Shown one piece after another: positions 25,830-34,441 of a stretch of 53,924 bases of DNA (positions within the stretch are counted from its first letter, which is position 1; every line of letters begins with the position of its first letter). The stretch spans positions 1 to 53,924 of the forward strand of contig CAMLMQ010000001.1 of the NCBI GenBank assembly GCA_946481135.1, read 5' to 3'. The position numbers and the translations under genes are program-made. This DNA is from an uncultured Microbacteriaceae bacterium (lineage in GTDB: Bacteria > Actinomycetota > Actinomycetes > Actinomycetales > Microbacteriaceae). The notes beneath the pieces are model-generated. The model was not told the DNA's origin and did no database searches. It worked only from the letters and a program-made list of their open reading frames with translations.

Positions 25830-25848
25830 GCCGCGTGCTCCGGCGGAC

Positions 25849-25878
25849 TCGACCGCGTCGGTCGTCCAGAGCTAGGGT
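25849..25878 (+). promoter_or_regulatory. Promoter of the DUF2277 gene (leaderless)
   Basis: TCGACC (25849-25854) and TAGGGT (25873-25878) are 18 bp apart, and the ATG at 25886 lies 7 nt after the -10. A transcript starting at or next to the ATG is therefore likely. Confidence 0.5.
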
Positions 25879-25885
25879 CGGCCGC

Positions 25886-26182
25886 ATGTGCCGGAACATT
25901 CGCGTGCTCCACAACTTCGAGCCGCCGACGACCGACGACGAGGTGCGCGAGGCCGCGCTGCAGTTCGTGCGCAAGGTCAGCGGGTCGACGCATCCTTCGC
26001 GCGCCAACGCCGCCGCCTTCGATCGCGCGATCGACGAGATCGCCGTCGCCACGAGGCGCCTGCTCGACGACCTCGTCACCTCGGCGCCGCCGAAGAACCG
26101 CGAGGCGGAGGCCGTGAAGGGTCGCGCGCGACACGAGAAGCGGATGGAGCGCGAAGTGCGCATCCGCACCGCGGCGACCTAA
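25886..26182 (+). CDS. DUF2277 family protein
   Basis: A 98-residue protein starting MCRNIRVLHNFEPPTTDDEV and continuing with ALQFVRKVSGSTHPSRANAAAFDRAIDEI, the conserved core of DUF2277, which is widespread in actinobacteria and other phyla. The function is unknown. The conserved Cys2 and the Ser/Thr-rich turn are retained. A basic C-terminal tail (HEKRMEREVRIR) follows. It stands alone between the catabolic operon and tRNA-Ser, so there is no context clue. Confidence 0.9.
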   Translation: MCRNIRVLHNFEPPTTDDEVREAALQFVRKVSGSTHPSRANAAAFDRAIDEIAVATRRLLDDLVTSAPPKNREAEAVKGRARHEKRMEREVRIRTAAT

Positions 26183-26201
26183 CCCTGATCAGGGAAAACT
26201 G

Positions 26202-26290
26202 CGGAGACGGAGGGATTTGAACCCTCGGTCCCCCGGAGGGGACTCCACCTTAGCAGGGTGGTGCACTCGACCGGACTATGCGACGTCTCC
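26202..26290 (-). tRNA. tRNA-Ser (GCT)
   Basis: The complement strand forms an 89-nt class II tRNA: acceptor GGAGACG/CGTCTCC, anticodon loop CTGCTAA (anticodon GCT) closed by CCACC/GGTGG, a long variable arm (TCCCC/GGGGGA), T-arm GGTTCAAATCC, discriminator G and no encoded CCA. It reads AGC/AGU serine codons. Confidence 0.95.
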
Positions 26291-26350
26291 CGGAACTTGC
26301 CTCAGCCATCCTAGCGGCACGATCCTCGGACGCCGACCGGCCGGCGGGGA

Positions 26351-27598
26351 TCAGTTGGCAACCGCGCAGGTGTACTGCGCCGCGCTCTGGCCCTTCACGC
26401 CGGGGATGACCTGCGCGGTGGGGCCGGGCTCCTCCGGGGCAGCCGTCGCCGTCGGGTCGGGCGATGCCGACGGGTCGGGCTCGGTGGGTGCCGGGGCGTT
26501 CGGGTCAAGCGTCGACCCGCCGTTGGCCCCGACCGCCGATGCGTCGAGCGCGATCGGCAGGTCGGCCCGGATCGCGTCGAAGAGGGCCTCCGCCGTGGCG
26601 GTGATGGGCTGCACCTTGCCCGTGTAGATGCCCGTGCCGCCGGTACGACTCGGGTACTGCACCATCGCGATGTTCTCGAGCGGGATGTCCTTCAGCACGA
26701 GCGCGATCGACACGAGCGTGTCGGGGCGGGCGAAGCCCTCCGAGAGGGTCATGTTCTGGGTCGCCGCCTGGGCGACGCCGTAGAGCTTGCCGAAGTCGGT
26801 GAGGGTGCCGTCGCTCTTGATCTTGCGCACGAGCGACGAGAGGAACACCTGCTGCGAGCTGATGCGCCCGAGGTCGCTGCCGTCGCCGACGCCGTGCCGC
26901 GAGCGGAGGAAGGCGAGCGCGTTCCAGCCCTGGAGGGTGTGCGTGCCCGCGGTGGGGAGATTGAGGCCCGTGTACGGGTCGAGGATCGGGTCGGTGATGC
27001 ACACGTCGACGCCGCCGATCGCATCCGACATCGCGATCACCCCGTCGAACGTGATGAGGCCCGCGAACTGGATCTCGAGCCCCGTGAGGTTCTGCACGGT
27101 CATGACGGTGCAGTTGAGCCCGCCGTAGTAGAGCGTCTCGTTGATCGGCAGACCGGTCGCCGGGCCGCCGTTCTCACAACGCGGCAGCGGCACGACCATG
27201 TCGCGCGGGATGCTCACGAGCACGGCGCTCTTCTGGTCGCCCGCGACGTGCAGCAGCATGTTGACGTCGTTGAGCACCGAGCCCGGGTCTTTGCCGAACG
27301 CGGCGCTCTGACCCTCACGCGTGTCGGACCCGACGATGAGGATGTTGAAGCCGCCCTCGAAGGCGCCGATGTTGACGGGGGCGCCGCCCGCGTCGTACTC
27401 GATCTCGACGGTGTCGATCTGGTCCTGCAGACGCCACACGGCGATGCCGGCCACCGAGACGCCCGCGACGAGCACGACGGCGAGCGTGCCGGCGAGCAGG
27501 GCGAGGGCCGACTTCCACGCGGCCGCGCGACGCAGCCGCCCGTGGCGAGCGACGCGCGTCGGCTCCGGCGCGGTGCGGCGCTGACGCGTTTCGCTCAC
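26351..27598 (-). CDS. LytR-CpsA-Psr (LCP) family cell-wall glycopolymer ligase
   Basis: A 415-residue membrane-anchored protein. A cytoplasmic basic N-terminus is followed by one membrane helix (about 30-55) and the extracellular LCP domain (about 85-330), with ILIVGSDTREG, VSIPRDMVV and AFLRSRHGVGDGSDLGRISSQ. The arginines and aspartates in these motifs bind the pyrophosphate of the lipid-linked glycopolymer. The C-terminal Pro/Thr/Asp-rich tail (about 350-410) is probably a wall-spanning linker. It attaches polymers to peptidoglycan. It lies between the two tRNA-Ser genes on the same strand. Confidence 0.9.
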   Translation of the reverse strand: MSETRQRRTAPEPTRVARHGRLRRAAAWKSALALLAGTLAVVLVAGVSVAGIAVWRLQDQIDTVEIEYDAGGAPVNIGAFEGGFNILIVGSDTREGQSAAFGKDPGSVLNDVNMLLHVAGDQKSAVLVSIPRDMVVPLPRCENGGPATGLPINETLYYGGLNCTVMTVQNLTGLEIQFAGLITFDGVIAMSDAIGGVDVCITDPILDPYTGLNLPTAGTHTLQGWNALAFLRSRHGVGDGSDLGRISSQQVFLSSLVRKIKSDGTLTDFGKLYGVAQAATQNMTLSEGFARPDTLVSIALVLKDIPLENIAMVQYPSRTGGTGIYTGKVQPITATAEALFDAIRADLPIALDASAVGANGGSTLDPNAPAPTEPDPSASPDPTATAAPEEPGPTAQVIPGVKGQSAAQYTCAVAN

Positions 27599-27633
27599 GG
27601 CGACTCCCTAGCTTCCTGATCCCACGAGAACGG

Positions 27634-27718
27634 CGGAGGGCGTGGGATTCGAACCCACGAGACATTTCTGCCCACCAGTTTTCAAGACTGGCTCCATCGG
27701 CCGCTCGGACAGCCCTCC
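27634..27718 (-). tRNA. tRNA-Ser (TGA)
   Basis: The complement strand forms an 85-nt class II tRNA: acceptor GGAGGGC/GCCCTCC, anticodon loop CTTGAAA (anticodon TGA) closed by CCAGT/ACTGG, a variable arm, T-arm GGTTCGAATCC, discriminator G and no encoded CCA. It reads UCA and other UCN codons and lies 2.1 kb from the serS start. Confidence 0.95.
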
Positions 27719-27758
27719 CTGGCGAATCCGAGCCTGATCGTAACGGACCCGGGAGCCC

Positions 27759-28571
27759 CTAAGCCTGGAAGTGGCGTGTGAGCGCGGCGGCGAGTCCATC
27801 CTCGAGGTCGGTGCCGGTGACCTCACTCGCCGCCGCGACCACCTCCTCGGGCGCCTGACCCATCGCGACCGCGACCCCGCCGCCTGCGACGGTCCACTCC
27901 AGCATGTCGATGTCGTTGCGCCCGTCGCCCGCCGTGAACACCCGGGATGCCGGAATGTCGAGCGCCTCGCGCACCCGTTCCAACCCGGACGCCTTCGTGA
28001 CGCCGTCGGGCGCGATGTCGAGCCACGCCGTCCAGCCGACGTTGTAGGTGACCTTGTGCAGGCCCATGCGCTCGACCACGTCGAGGAAGTCGTCGATCGC
28101 GTGCCCGGGCGAGAGCACGACGACGCGCGTGGCCTCCATGTGCAGCAGCTCGTCGAACTCCACCTGATCGCTGGATGCGCCGAGCGCGCCGTCGGGGAAG
28201 TGGCCGGTGTAGCGGAAGACGCCCTCGGCATCCTCGACCGCGAACGACGCCTCCTCGAGGTGCCCGCGGATGGTCTGCAGCACCTCGGTGGGGTCGAACA
28301 CCTCGACGTGCTCGCGGGAGTAGCCCATCGGCGCCTCGGTGTCGCGGCGCAGCACGAGAGCCCCGTTCGCGCAGACGACGTACTCGGAGACGAGGTCGAG
28401 GCGCTCCATCACCGGCAGGGTCATCGACATCGACCGACCGGTGGCGAGCATCACGGCGTGGCCCGCATCCCGCACCCGGGCGATCGCGTCGACGGTCGCG
28501 TCGGTGAGCGTGCCGTCCTCCTGAAGGATCGTGCCGTCGACGTCGAGCGCGACGAGCCAGCGCTGCGTCAC
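27759..28571 (-). CDS. HAD-superfamily (Cof-type) phosphatase
   Basis: A 270-residue class IIB HAD hydrolase. Motif I is LDVDGTI (9-15), motif II is LATGRS, Lys in TKASGL is motif III and [10 protein letters not shown] is motif IV, with a Cof-type cap between. Members dephosphorylate sugar phosphates, flavin or pyridoxal phosphates. The ATG overlaps the serS stop (ATGA), and this order of serS followed by a Cof phosphatase recurs in actinobacteria as far as I recall. The substrate is not assignable. Confidence 0.88.
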   Translation of the reverse strand: MTQRWLVALDVDGTILQEDGTLTDATVDAIARVRDAGHAVMLATGRSMSMTLPVMERLDLVSEYVVCANGALVLRRDTEAPMGYSREHVEVFDPTEVLQTIRGHLEEASFAVEDAEGVFRYTGHFPDGALGASSDQVEFDELLHMEATRVVVLSPGHAIDDFLDVVERMGLHKVTYNVGWTAWLDIAPDGVTKASGLERVREALDIPASRVFTAGDGRNDIDMLEWTVAGGGVAVAMGQAPEEVVAAASEVTGTDLEDGLAAALTRHFQA

Positions 28572-29845
28572 TTCGGTTCCAGCAGTTCGAGCCCGCCGAG
28601 GTGCGGACGCAGCGCCTCGGGCACGACGACCGAGCCGTCGGGCTGCTGATGGGTCTCAAGCAGCGCGACGATCCAGCGCGTCGTCGCGAGGGTGCCGTTG
28701 AGCGTCGCGACGGGCGCGGTCTTGCCCTCCGGCGTGCGGTGGCGGATGTCGAGCCGCCGCGCCTGGTAGGTCGTGCAGTTCGACGTCGACGTGAGCTCGC
28801 GGTAGGACTCTTGCGTCGGCACCCACGCCTCGGTGTCGAACTTGCGGGCCGCGCTCGACCCGAGGTCGCCCGCGGCGACGTCGATCACGCGGTAGGCCAG
28901 ACCGAGGTCGGCGAGCATCCCCTCCTCCAGCGCGAGAAGGGCCTCGTGCTCGCGCTCGGCCTCCGCCGGGTCGCAGTACGAGAACATCTCGAGCTTCTGG
29001 AACTGGTGCACGCGGATGATGCCGCGGGTGTCCTTGCCGCCCGACCCGGCCTCGCGGCGGTAGCACGTCGAGATGCCGGCGTAGCGGATCGGACCGGCCG
29101 AGACGTCGATGATCTCGTCCTTGTGGTACCCGGCGAGCGCGACCTCGCTCGTCCCCGTGAGGTAGAGGTCGTCGCGTTCGAGGTAGTAGATCTCGTCGGC
29201 GTGCGCGCCGAGGAACCCGGTTCCCGCCATGATGTCGGGACGCACGAGGGTGGGGGTGATGAGCGGCTCGAACCCCGCCGCGAGCGCGCGCTCCAGACCG
29301 AGCTGGATGAGGGCGAGCTCCAGTCGTGCGCCGACGCCCTTGAGGAAGTAGAACCGGGCACCGGAGACCTTCGCCCCGCGCTCCATGTCGATCGCGCCGA
29401 GCAGTTCGCCGAGCGCGAGGTGGTCGCGCGGCCCGTCGGGGAACTCGGCGGGGTCGAAGACTTGCGGCTCGCCGACGGTGCGGAGGGTCACGAAGTCGTC
29501 TTCGCCCCCCGCGGGCACCCCGTCGAGGACGACGTTCGGGATGCCGCCGACGATCTCCTCGAACGTCGCCTCCGCCTCGGCGACGGCCGCCTGCGCACGC
29601 TTCACCTCGGCGGCGAGCTCCTGCGCCTGGGCGACGAGCGCGGCTTTCTCGTCCTTCGGCGCGGCGGCGACCGTCTTGCCGAACGCGTTCTGCTGCGCCC
29701 GCACCGTTTCGAAAGCGGTGATGGCGGCACGGCGGGCTTGGTCGGCCGCGATCGCGGCATCCACCGTGTCGGGACTCACCCCCCGCGCCTCCTGCGAGCG
29801 TCGCACGGCGTCGGGGTTGTCGCGCAACAGCTGCGGGTCGATCAC
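28568..29845 (-). CDS. serS: Seryl-tRNA synthetase
   Basis: A 425-residue class II aminoacyl-tRNA synthetase. The N-terminus ([14 protein letters not shown]) leads into the long antiparallel coiled-coil arm (about 28-100) that reads the long variable arm of tRNA-Ser. The core has [11 protein letters not shown], motif 2 [14 protein letters not shown] and motif 3 [15 protein letters not shown], with [12 protein letters not shown] serving serine recognition. It charges both tRNA-Ser species encoded nearby. It is divergent from the lipid kinase gene with a 66-bp gap. Confidence 0.97.
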   Translation of the reverse strand: MIDPQLLRDNPDAVRRSQEARGVSPDTVDAAIAADQARRAAITAFETVRAQQNAFGKTVAAAPKDEKAALVAQAQELAAEVKRAQAAVAEAEATFEEIVGGIPNVVLDGVPAGGEDDFVTLRTVGEPQVFDPAEFPDGPRDHLALGELLGAIDMERGAKVSGARFYFLKGVGARLELALIQLGLERALAAGFEPLITPTLVRPDIMAGTGFLGAHADEIYYLERDDLYLTGTSEVALAGYHKDEIIDVSAGPIRYAGISTCYRREAGSGGKDTRGIIRVHQFQKLEMFSYCDPAEAEREHEALLALEEGMLADLGLAYRVIDVAAGDLGSSAARKFDTEAWVPTQESYRELTSTSNCTTYQARRLDIRHRTPEGKTAPVATLNGTLATTRWIVALLETHQQPDGSVVVPEALRPHLGGLELLEPK

Positions 29846-29911
29846 GGTTCCATCCTATTGACGAGTCCGCAAGCCCCCTGGGCGCCGCACCCGCTGGTCT
29901 ACGGTTGTCGC

Positions 29912-30988
29912 ATGCCCGCGACGCCTGCGGCCACGCGTCGTGCGGCCGTGGTCTACAACCCCGTGAAAGTCGACCTCGACGAGCTCCGCGCCGCGGTCGA
30001 GGAGGCCGAACGGGATGCCGGCTGGGCGCCGAGCCTCTGGCTCGAGACGACGGTCGAGGATCCCGGAACCGGGCAGGCCCGGGAGGCCGCCGACCAGGGC
30101 GCCGACGTCGTGCTGGCCGCCGGCGGAGACGGCACGGTGCGGGCCGTCGCGGAGGGCCTGCGCGGCACCTCCACCGCCCTCGCGCTGCTGCCCTCGGGCA
30201 CCGGCAACCTCCTCGCACGCAACCTCGATCTCTCGCTCAACCATCTGCCCGAGTCGGTCGCGACGGCGTTCACCGGCAAAGACCGGGCGATCGACCTCGG
30301 CATCGCCGACATCCGCCACCCCGACGGGAAGGTCGAGACCCGGGCGTTCCTTGTCATGGCGGGCATCGGCCTCGACGCGAAGATGATCGCCAACCAGGAC
30401 GAGGAGCTGAAGAAGAAGGTCGGCTGGATCGCCTACATCGACGCGATCCGCAAGGCGCTGCGCGACACCAACCGGATGCGGGTGCGCTTCAAGCTCGACG
30501 ACGCCCCCGCCCGCACGATGAACGCGCACACCGTGCTCGTCGGCAACTGCGGCTCGCTGCCCGGAAACATCCTGCTGCTGCCGGAGGCGGCCGTCGACGA
30601 CGGACTGTTCGACATCGTCAGCCTGCGCCCCGAAGGCTTCATCGGCTGGGTGCAGGTGTGGGTGAAGATCGTGTGGGAGAACGGCGTGCTGCGCCGCTCC
30701 CAGGTCGGGCGGAAGCTCATGGGCCTGTCGAAGGAGATCCGCACGCTGCGCTACCTCAAGGGCGCGCGGTTCGAGGTCGCACTCGACCACGCCGAGGTGT
30801 TCGAGCTCGACGGCGACGTCTTCGGCGACGTCACCGGATTCCGCACGACGATCGACCCCGGCGCGATCCGGGTGCGCATCCCCGAAGACCGCGAGCTCGA
30901 CACGCCTCAGGGCGAGGAGCTCGCCGAGGAGCGTCAGGAGGCGACCGAGGCGTCCCGCGAAGCAGTCGCCGAGGCCGACGCGCGCTGA
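29912..30988 (+). CDS. Diacylglycerol/lipid kinase family protein
   Basis: A 358-residue DAGK_cat enzyme. The nucleotide-binding motif is VVLAAGGDGTVRAVAEGL and is followed by LALLPSGTGNLLARNL, as in DgkB/YegS. The C-terminal domain carries FELDGDVFGDVTGF. A charged tail (about 325-358) ends EAVAEADAR. It phosphorylates diacylglycerol or a related lipid at the membrane. The ATG at 29912 lies 6 nt after TACGGT (29900-29905), so the mRNA is probably leaderless. The last 55 bp overlap a convergent membrane protein gene. Confidence 0.88.
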   Translation: MPATPAATRRAAVVYNPVKVDLDELRAAVEEAERDAGWAPSLWLETTVEDPGTGQAREAADQGADVVLAAGGDGTVRAVAEGLRGTSTALALLPSGTGNLLARNLDLSLNHLPESVATAFTGKDRAIDLGIADIRHPDGKVETRAFLVMAGIGLDAKMIANQDEELKKKVGWIAYIDAIRKALRDTNRMRVRFKLDDAPARTMNAHTVLVGNCGSLPGNILLLPEAAVDDGLFDIVSLRPEGFIGWVQVWVKIVWENGVLRRSQVGRKLMGLSKEIRTLRYLKGARFEVALDHAEVFELDGDVFGDVTGFRTTIDPGAIRVRIPEDRELDTPQGEELAEERQEATEASREAVAEADAR

Positions 30989-31260
30989 GCCCGCACGGCG
31001 AGCAGCACGATCGCCCCGATCGCGGGGATGAGCGCCGCGAGTATGAGCGACCCGACGGCCGGGTAGCCGAGTTGGACGAACGCGTTGAGGGGTTCGATCT
31101 CGCGCTGCCAGGCCTCCATCGCGGCATCGTCGTTCACGTCGGGGCCGGGGCCGGTCGACAGCCGTTCCCACGCCGCGACGAGGCCCGCCATCAGCGCCGC
31201 CGTCGCCACACCCAGCAGGCCGGTCAGACCGGCGAGCATCGCGGGATACCGTCGACTCAT
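30934..31260 (-). CDS. Small two-helix membrane protein
   Basis: A 108-residue protein with two membrane helices (about 7-28 and 66-90) and an acidic extracytoplasmic loop between them (GPGPDVNDDAAMEAWQ). No family is recognised. I used the ATG at 31260, which overlaps the stop of the preceding gene; upstream in-frame residues are arginine/glycine-rich shadow. It is the last gene after pheA and overlaps the 3' end of the lipid kinase gene by 55 bp. Confidence 0.7.
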   Translation of the reverse strand: MSRRYPAMLAGLTGLLGVATAALMAGLVAAWERLSTGPGPDVNDDAAMEAWQREIEPLNAFVQLGYPAVGSLILAALIPAIGAIVLLAVRAQRASASATASRDASVAS

Positions 31261-31730
31261 CGCGTGCCTCCGCGCAGCGCGCGCAGCATCAGCCACGCCG
31301 TCAGGCAGATCACCGCGGCCACCACGAGGGGGCCCGGGATCGACGCGCCCGTCAGGAACAGCACGTAGCTCGTCGGTCCGCCCGAACCGAAGGCGTCCTG
31401 CGCGCCCCGGAAGAAGACGCCGGCCGCCACGAGGAGCACCACGGCGGCGACGGGCAAGACCCACTCGATCCGAGCCCTCTGCGGCACGGGGTCGTCACCC
31501 GAGTCGAGTGGGTCGTGCTCGACCGAAACCGGCGTGCTCGGAGGCGCGACGGTGCGCGGCTCCGACCGCTCGCGAACCCGCTCGGCGTACCCGACGGGGC
31601 CACCGGGAAGTCGCGGCGGGCCGGTCTCGGCCCGCGGTGCGGGCGGCGGCGCGGCGCGATGCTGCGTCGGGTCGTAGCCGCGCTGGAACTGCGCGGCGTA
31701 GCGCGGGTCGATCCCTGAGTCGTCCGCCAT
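31257..31730 (-). CDS. Proline-rich membrane protein
   Basis: A 157-residue protein. Residues 1-85 are a proline- and arginine-rich cytoplasmic region (MADDSGIDPRYAAQFQRGYD) and two membrane helices follow at about 91-110 and 125-150. The start MADDSGIDPRYAAQFQRG is a recurrent beginning of uncharacterised actinobacterial membrane proteins near pheA. It starts 14 bp after the pheA stop and overlaps the following small membrane protein by 4 bp. Function unknown. Confidence 0.72.
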   Translation of the reverse strand: MADDSGIDPRYAAQFQRGYDPTQHRAAPPPAPRAETGPPRLPGGPVGYAERVRERSEPRTVAPPSTPVSVEHDPLDSGDDPVPQRARIEWVLPVAAVVLLVAAGVFFRGAQDAFGSGGPTSYVLFLTGASIPGPLVVAAVICLTAWLMLRALRGGTR

Positions 31731-31744
31731 CCCGGGTCCTTTCG

Positions 31745-32677
31745 TCAGCCCTCCGGCTCGCCGGAGAGGATGCTGCGCAACCAGTCGCGCGCTTCGACGA
31801 AGACGTCGTCGCTGTAGCGCGAGACGACCTCGACGTTCTGCTTGTCGGCGCGGGGATACGAGCCGAGGAAGGCCACGTTCGGACTGAACCGCTTGAGGCC
31901 GAGCAGCGCGTCGGCGACCCGCTCGTCGTGGATGTGGCCGTCGAGGTCGACGACGAAGCGGTAGCGGCCGAGGGAGTCGCCGATGGGCCGCGACTCGAGC
32001 AGGCTCAGGTTGACGCCCCGGGTGGCGAACTGCTCGAGCATCTCCATGAGCGCGCCGGGGGCGTCGGAGGGCAGCTCGACGATGACGCTCGTCTTGTCGG
32101 CGCCGGTGCGCTCCGGGATCGCGCGGCTCGCCGAGACGTGCACGAAGCGCGTGACCGCGTTGGGGTTGTCGCCGATCGACTCGGCGAGCACTTCGACCCC
32201 GTGCACCCCCTCGATCCCGGGCGGGGCGACGGCGGCATCCGCGATCGTCCCCGGCTCGAGCAGCATCGTCGCGGCACTCACGTTCGAGGTCGCCGGGAGG
32301 TGCTCGTGGTCGGGCAGCTCCCGGTCGAGCCAGAGGTGGCACTGCGCGTACGCGACGGGATGCGCGGCGACGATCCGCACGTCGGCGAGCGTCAGTCCCG
32401 GCCGGGTCACGAGCGAGAAGTTGACGGGGACCAGGTACTCGCCGACGATGCGCAGACCCGGGATGTTGGCGAGCGCATCCTGGGTGGCGCTGACGCCGCC
32501 CTCGACGCTGTTCTCGATCGCGATGACGGCGCCGACGCTGCGCCCCGAGAGCACGTCGTCGAGCGCCTCGCCGACGTTGTTGACGCTGCGCCAGTCGGCG
32601 CCCTGCGCCTCGGGCACCTGGGTGAGCGCCACCCAGGTGAAGGTGCCGACGGGCCCGAGGTAGCTGTACGACGGCAT
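31745..32677 (-). CDS. pheA: Prephenate dehydratase
   Basis: A 310-residue enzyme with the PDT domain (YLGPVGTFTWVAL; IAIENSVEGGVSATQD; VAAHPVAYAQC; ATSNVSAA) and a C-terminal ACT domain with LLESRPIGDSLGRYRFVVDLDG, which is the phenylalanine-binding regulatory part. It converts prephenate to phenylpyruvate for phenylalanine synthesis. I used the ATG at 32677 because family members begin at this Met. TACGAT (minus strand, 32689-32684) lies 6 nt before it, suggesting a leaderless mRNA; TTGACG is 15 bp further upstream, a short spacer. Confidence 0.95.
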   Translation of the reverse strand: MPSYSYLGPVGTFTWVALTQVPEAQGADWRSVNNVGEALDDVLSGRSVGAVIAIENSVEGGVSATQDALANIPGLRIVGEYLVPVNFSLVTRPGLTLADVRIVAAHPVAYAQCHLWLDRELPDHEHLPATSNVSAATMLLEPGTIADAAVAPPGIEGVHGVEVLAESIGDNPNAVTRFVHVSASRAIPERTGADKTSVIVELPSDAPGALMEMLEQFATRGVNLSLLESRPIGDSLGRYRFVVDLDGHIHDERVADALLGLKRFSPNVAFLGSYPRADKQNVEVVSRYSDDVFVEARDWLRSILSGEPEG

Positions 32678-32750
32678 GCGTCGATCGTAGGCGGTCGCAG
32701 GCGTCGTCAAGCGGCGACCTGCTCGGCCACGCGGTGGGAGGATCGGGAGC

Positions 32751-34367
32751 ATGACGGATCGCGCCGGCACCCCCGCCACCCCCTCCGACCTCGTCGACCT
32801 CGACGACCTGCTGCGGGCCTACGAGGGCCCCGCCGCCCCCGACCAGCCCGTCGTCTTCGGCACGAGCGGCCACCGCGGCTCGAGCCTCGACGGGGCGTTC
32901 ACCGACACCCACATCGCGGCGATCACGCAGGCGATCGTCGAGTACCGCGCCGAGCAGGGCGTGCGCGGGCCGGTCTTCGTCGGGGCCGACACCCACGCCC
33001 TCTCCGCCCCGGCGCAGCGCACCTGTCTGGAGGTGCTCGCGGCGAACGGCGTCACCGCGATGGTGGATGCCGAGGACGGCTACGTCCCGACGCCCGCCGT
33101 GAGCCGCGCCATCATCCGCTTCAACCGCGGGCTGCCCGTCGGCGGGGCCCAGGCCGACGGCATCGTCATCACCCCGAGCCACAACCCGCCCCGCGACGGC
33201 GGCTTCAAGTACAACCCGCCGCACGGCGGCCCGGCCGACTCCGACGCCACGGGCTGGATCGCGGGGCGCGCGAACGAGCTCATCGCCGACGGCAACCGCG
33301 GCGTCAAGCGCACGACCGCAGTGACCGGCGTCGAGGGTTACGGCTTCCGCAGCGAGTACGTTCACGACCTCGCCGCGGTGCTCGACCTCGGCGCGGTCCG
33401 CTCCTCAGGGCTGCGGCTCGGCGCCGACCCGCTCGGCGGCGCGAGCGTCGAGTACTGGAAGCTCATCGCCGAGCACTACGGACTGCCGCTCACCGTCGTG
33501 AACCCCGAGGTCGACCCGCGATGGGGCTTCATGACCCTCGACTGGGACGGCAAGATCCGCATGGATCCGTCGAGCCCGAGCGCGATGGCATCCGTCGTCG
33601 CGAAGCGCGCCGACTACGACGTGCTGACCGGCAACGACGCGGATGCCGACCGCCACGGCATCGTCACCCCCGACGGCGGGCTCATGAACCCCAACCACTT
33701 CCTCGCCGTCGCGATCGACTACCTGCTCGAGCACCGTGAAGGGTGGCGCGTCGATGCGGCGATCGGCAAGACGCTCGTCTCGTCGAGCATCATCGACCGC
33801 GTCGTCGCGGCCCGGCGGCGCACGCTGTGGGAGGTTCCGGTCGGGTTCAAGTGGTTCGTGCCGGGACTCATCGACGGGTCCGTCGCGTTCGGCGGCGAGG
33901 AGAGCGCCGGAGCGTCGTTCCTCGAGCTCGACGGGTCGGCGTGGACGACCGACAAGGACGGCATCATCCTCGCTCTGCTCGCGGCCGAGATCCGCGCCGT
34001 CACCGGGACGTCGCCGTCGGAGCGCTACCGGGAGCTGACGGCCGAGTTCGGCGACCCCGCCTACGCCCGCGTGGATGCCGTCGCGACCCCGGCGCAGAAG
34101 GCGCGGCTCGGCAAGCTGTCGGGTTCCGACATCACGGCCGACACGCTCGCGGGCGACCCGATCGTCGACCGACTCTCGCACGCGCCGGGCAACGGGGCGG
34201 CGATCGGCGGCGTGAAGGTCGTCACCGAGCACGCCTGGTTCGCGGCCCGCCCGTCGGGCACGGAGGACGTCTACAAGATCTACGCGGAGTCGTTCCGCGG
34301 CCCCGACCACCTCGCCGAGGTGCAGGCCGAGGCCCGCGTCATCGTCGACGCCGCGCTCGGCGACTGA
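32751..34367 (+). CDS. pgm: Phosphoglucomutase (alpha-D-glucose phosphate-specific)
   Basis: A 538-residue phosphohexomutase. The N-terminal FGTSGHRGSSL, the active-site phosphoserine loop TPSHNPPRDGG, the metal site GNDADADRHG, the sugar-binding GGEESAGASFL and the phosphate-binding RPSGTEDVYKIY are all present. It interconverts glucose 1-phosphate and glucose 6-phosphate, linking glycogen, trehalose and cell-wall sugar synthesis to glycolysis. It is divergent from pheA and followed by a hairpin shared with the convergent VanY gene. Confidence 0.96.
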   Translation: MTDRAGTPATPSDLVDLDDLLRAYEGPAAPDQPVVFGTSGHRGSSLDGAFTDTHIAAITQAIVEYRAEQGVRGPVFVGADTHALSAPAQRTCLEVLAANGVTAMVDAEDGYVPTPAVSRAIIRFNRGLPVGGAQADGIVITPSHNPPRDGGFKYNPPHGGPADSDATGWIAGRANELIADGNRGVKRTTAVTGVEGYGFRSEYVHDLAAVLDLGAVRSSGLRLGADPLGGASVEYWKLIAEHYGLPLTVVNPEVDPRWGFMTLDWDGKIRMDPSSPSAMASVVAKRADYDVLTGNDADADRHGIVTPDGGLMNPNHFLAVAIDYLLEHREGWRVDAAIGKTLVSSSIIDRVVAARRRTLWEVPVGFKWFVPGLIDGSVAFGGEESAGASFLELDGSAWTTDKDGIILALLAAEIRAVTGTSPSERYRELTAEFGDPAYARVDAVATPAQKARLGKLSGSDITADTLAGDPIVDRLSHAPGNGAAIGGVKVVTEHAWFAARPSGTEDVYKIYAESFRGPDHLAEVQAEARVIVDAALGD

Positions 34368-34372
34368 CCTGC

Positions 34373-34429
34373 CGAGGGGTCGCTTTCGGGGCGTTTGCGC
34401 GCCGCAATGCGCCGAAACGCGACCCCTCG
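34373..34429. terminator. Bidirectional hairpin between pgm and the VanY-type gene
   Basis: A long imperfect palindrome pairs CGAGGGGTCGC (34373-34383) with GCGACCCCTCG (34419-34429), extended inward by TTTCGGGGCG against CGCCGAAA with bulges. It fills most of the gap between two convergent genes. Similar GAGGGGTCGC-type palindromes recur between actinobacterial genes from memory. No U-tract is evident. Confidence 0.65.
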
Positions 34430-34441
34430 ACCGAGGTGCCG

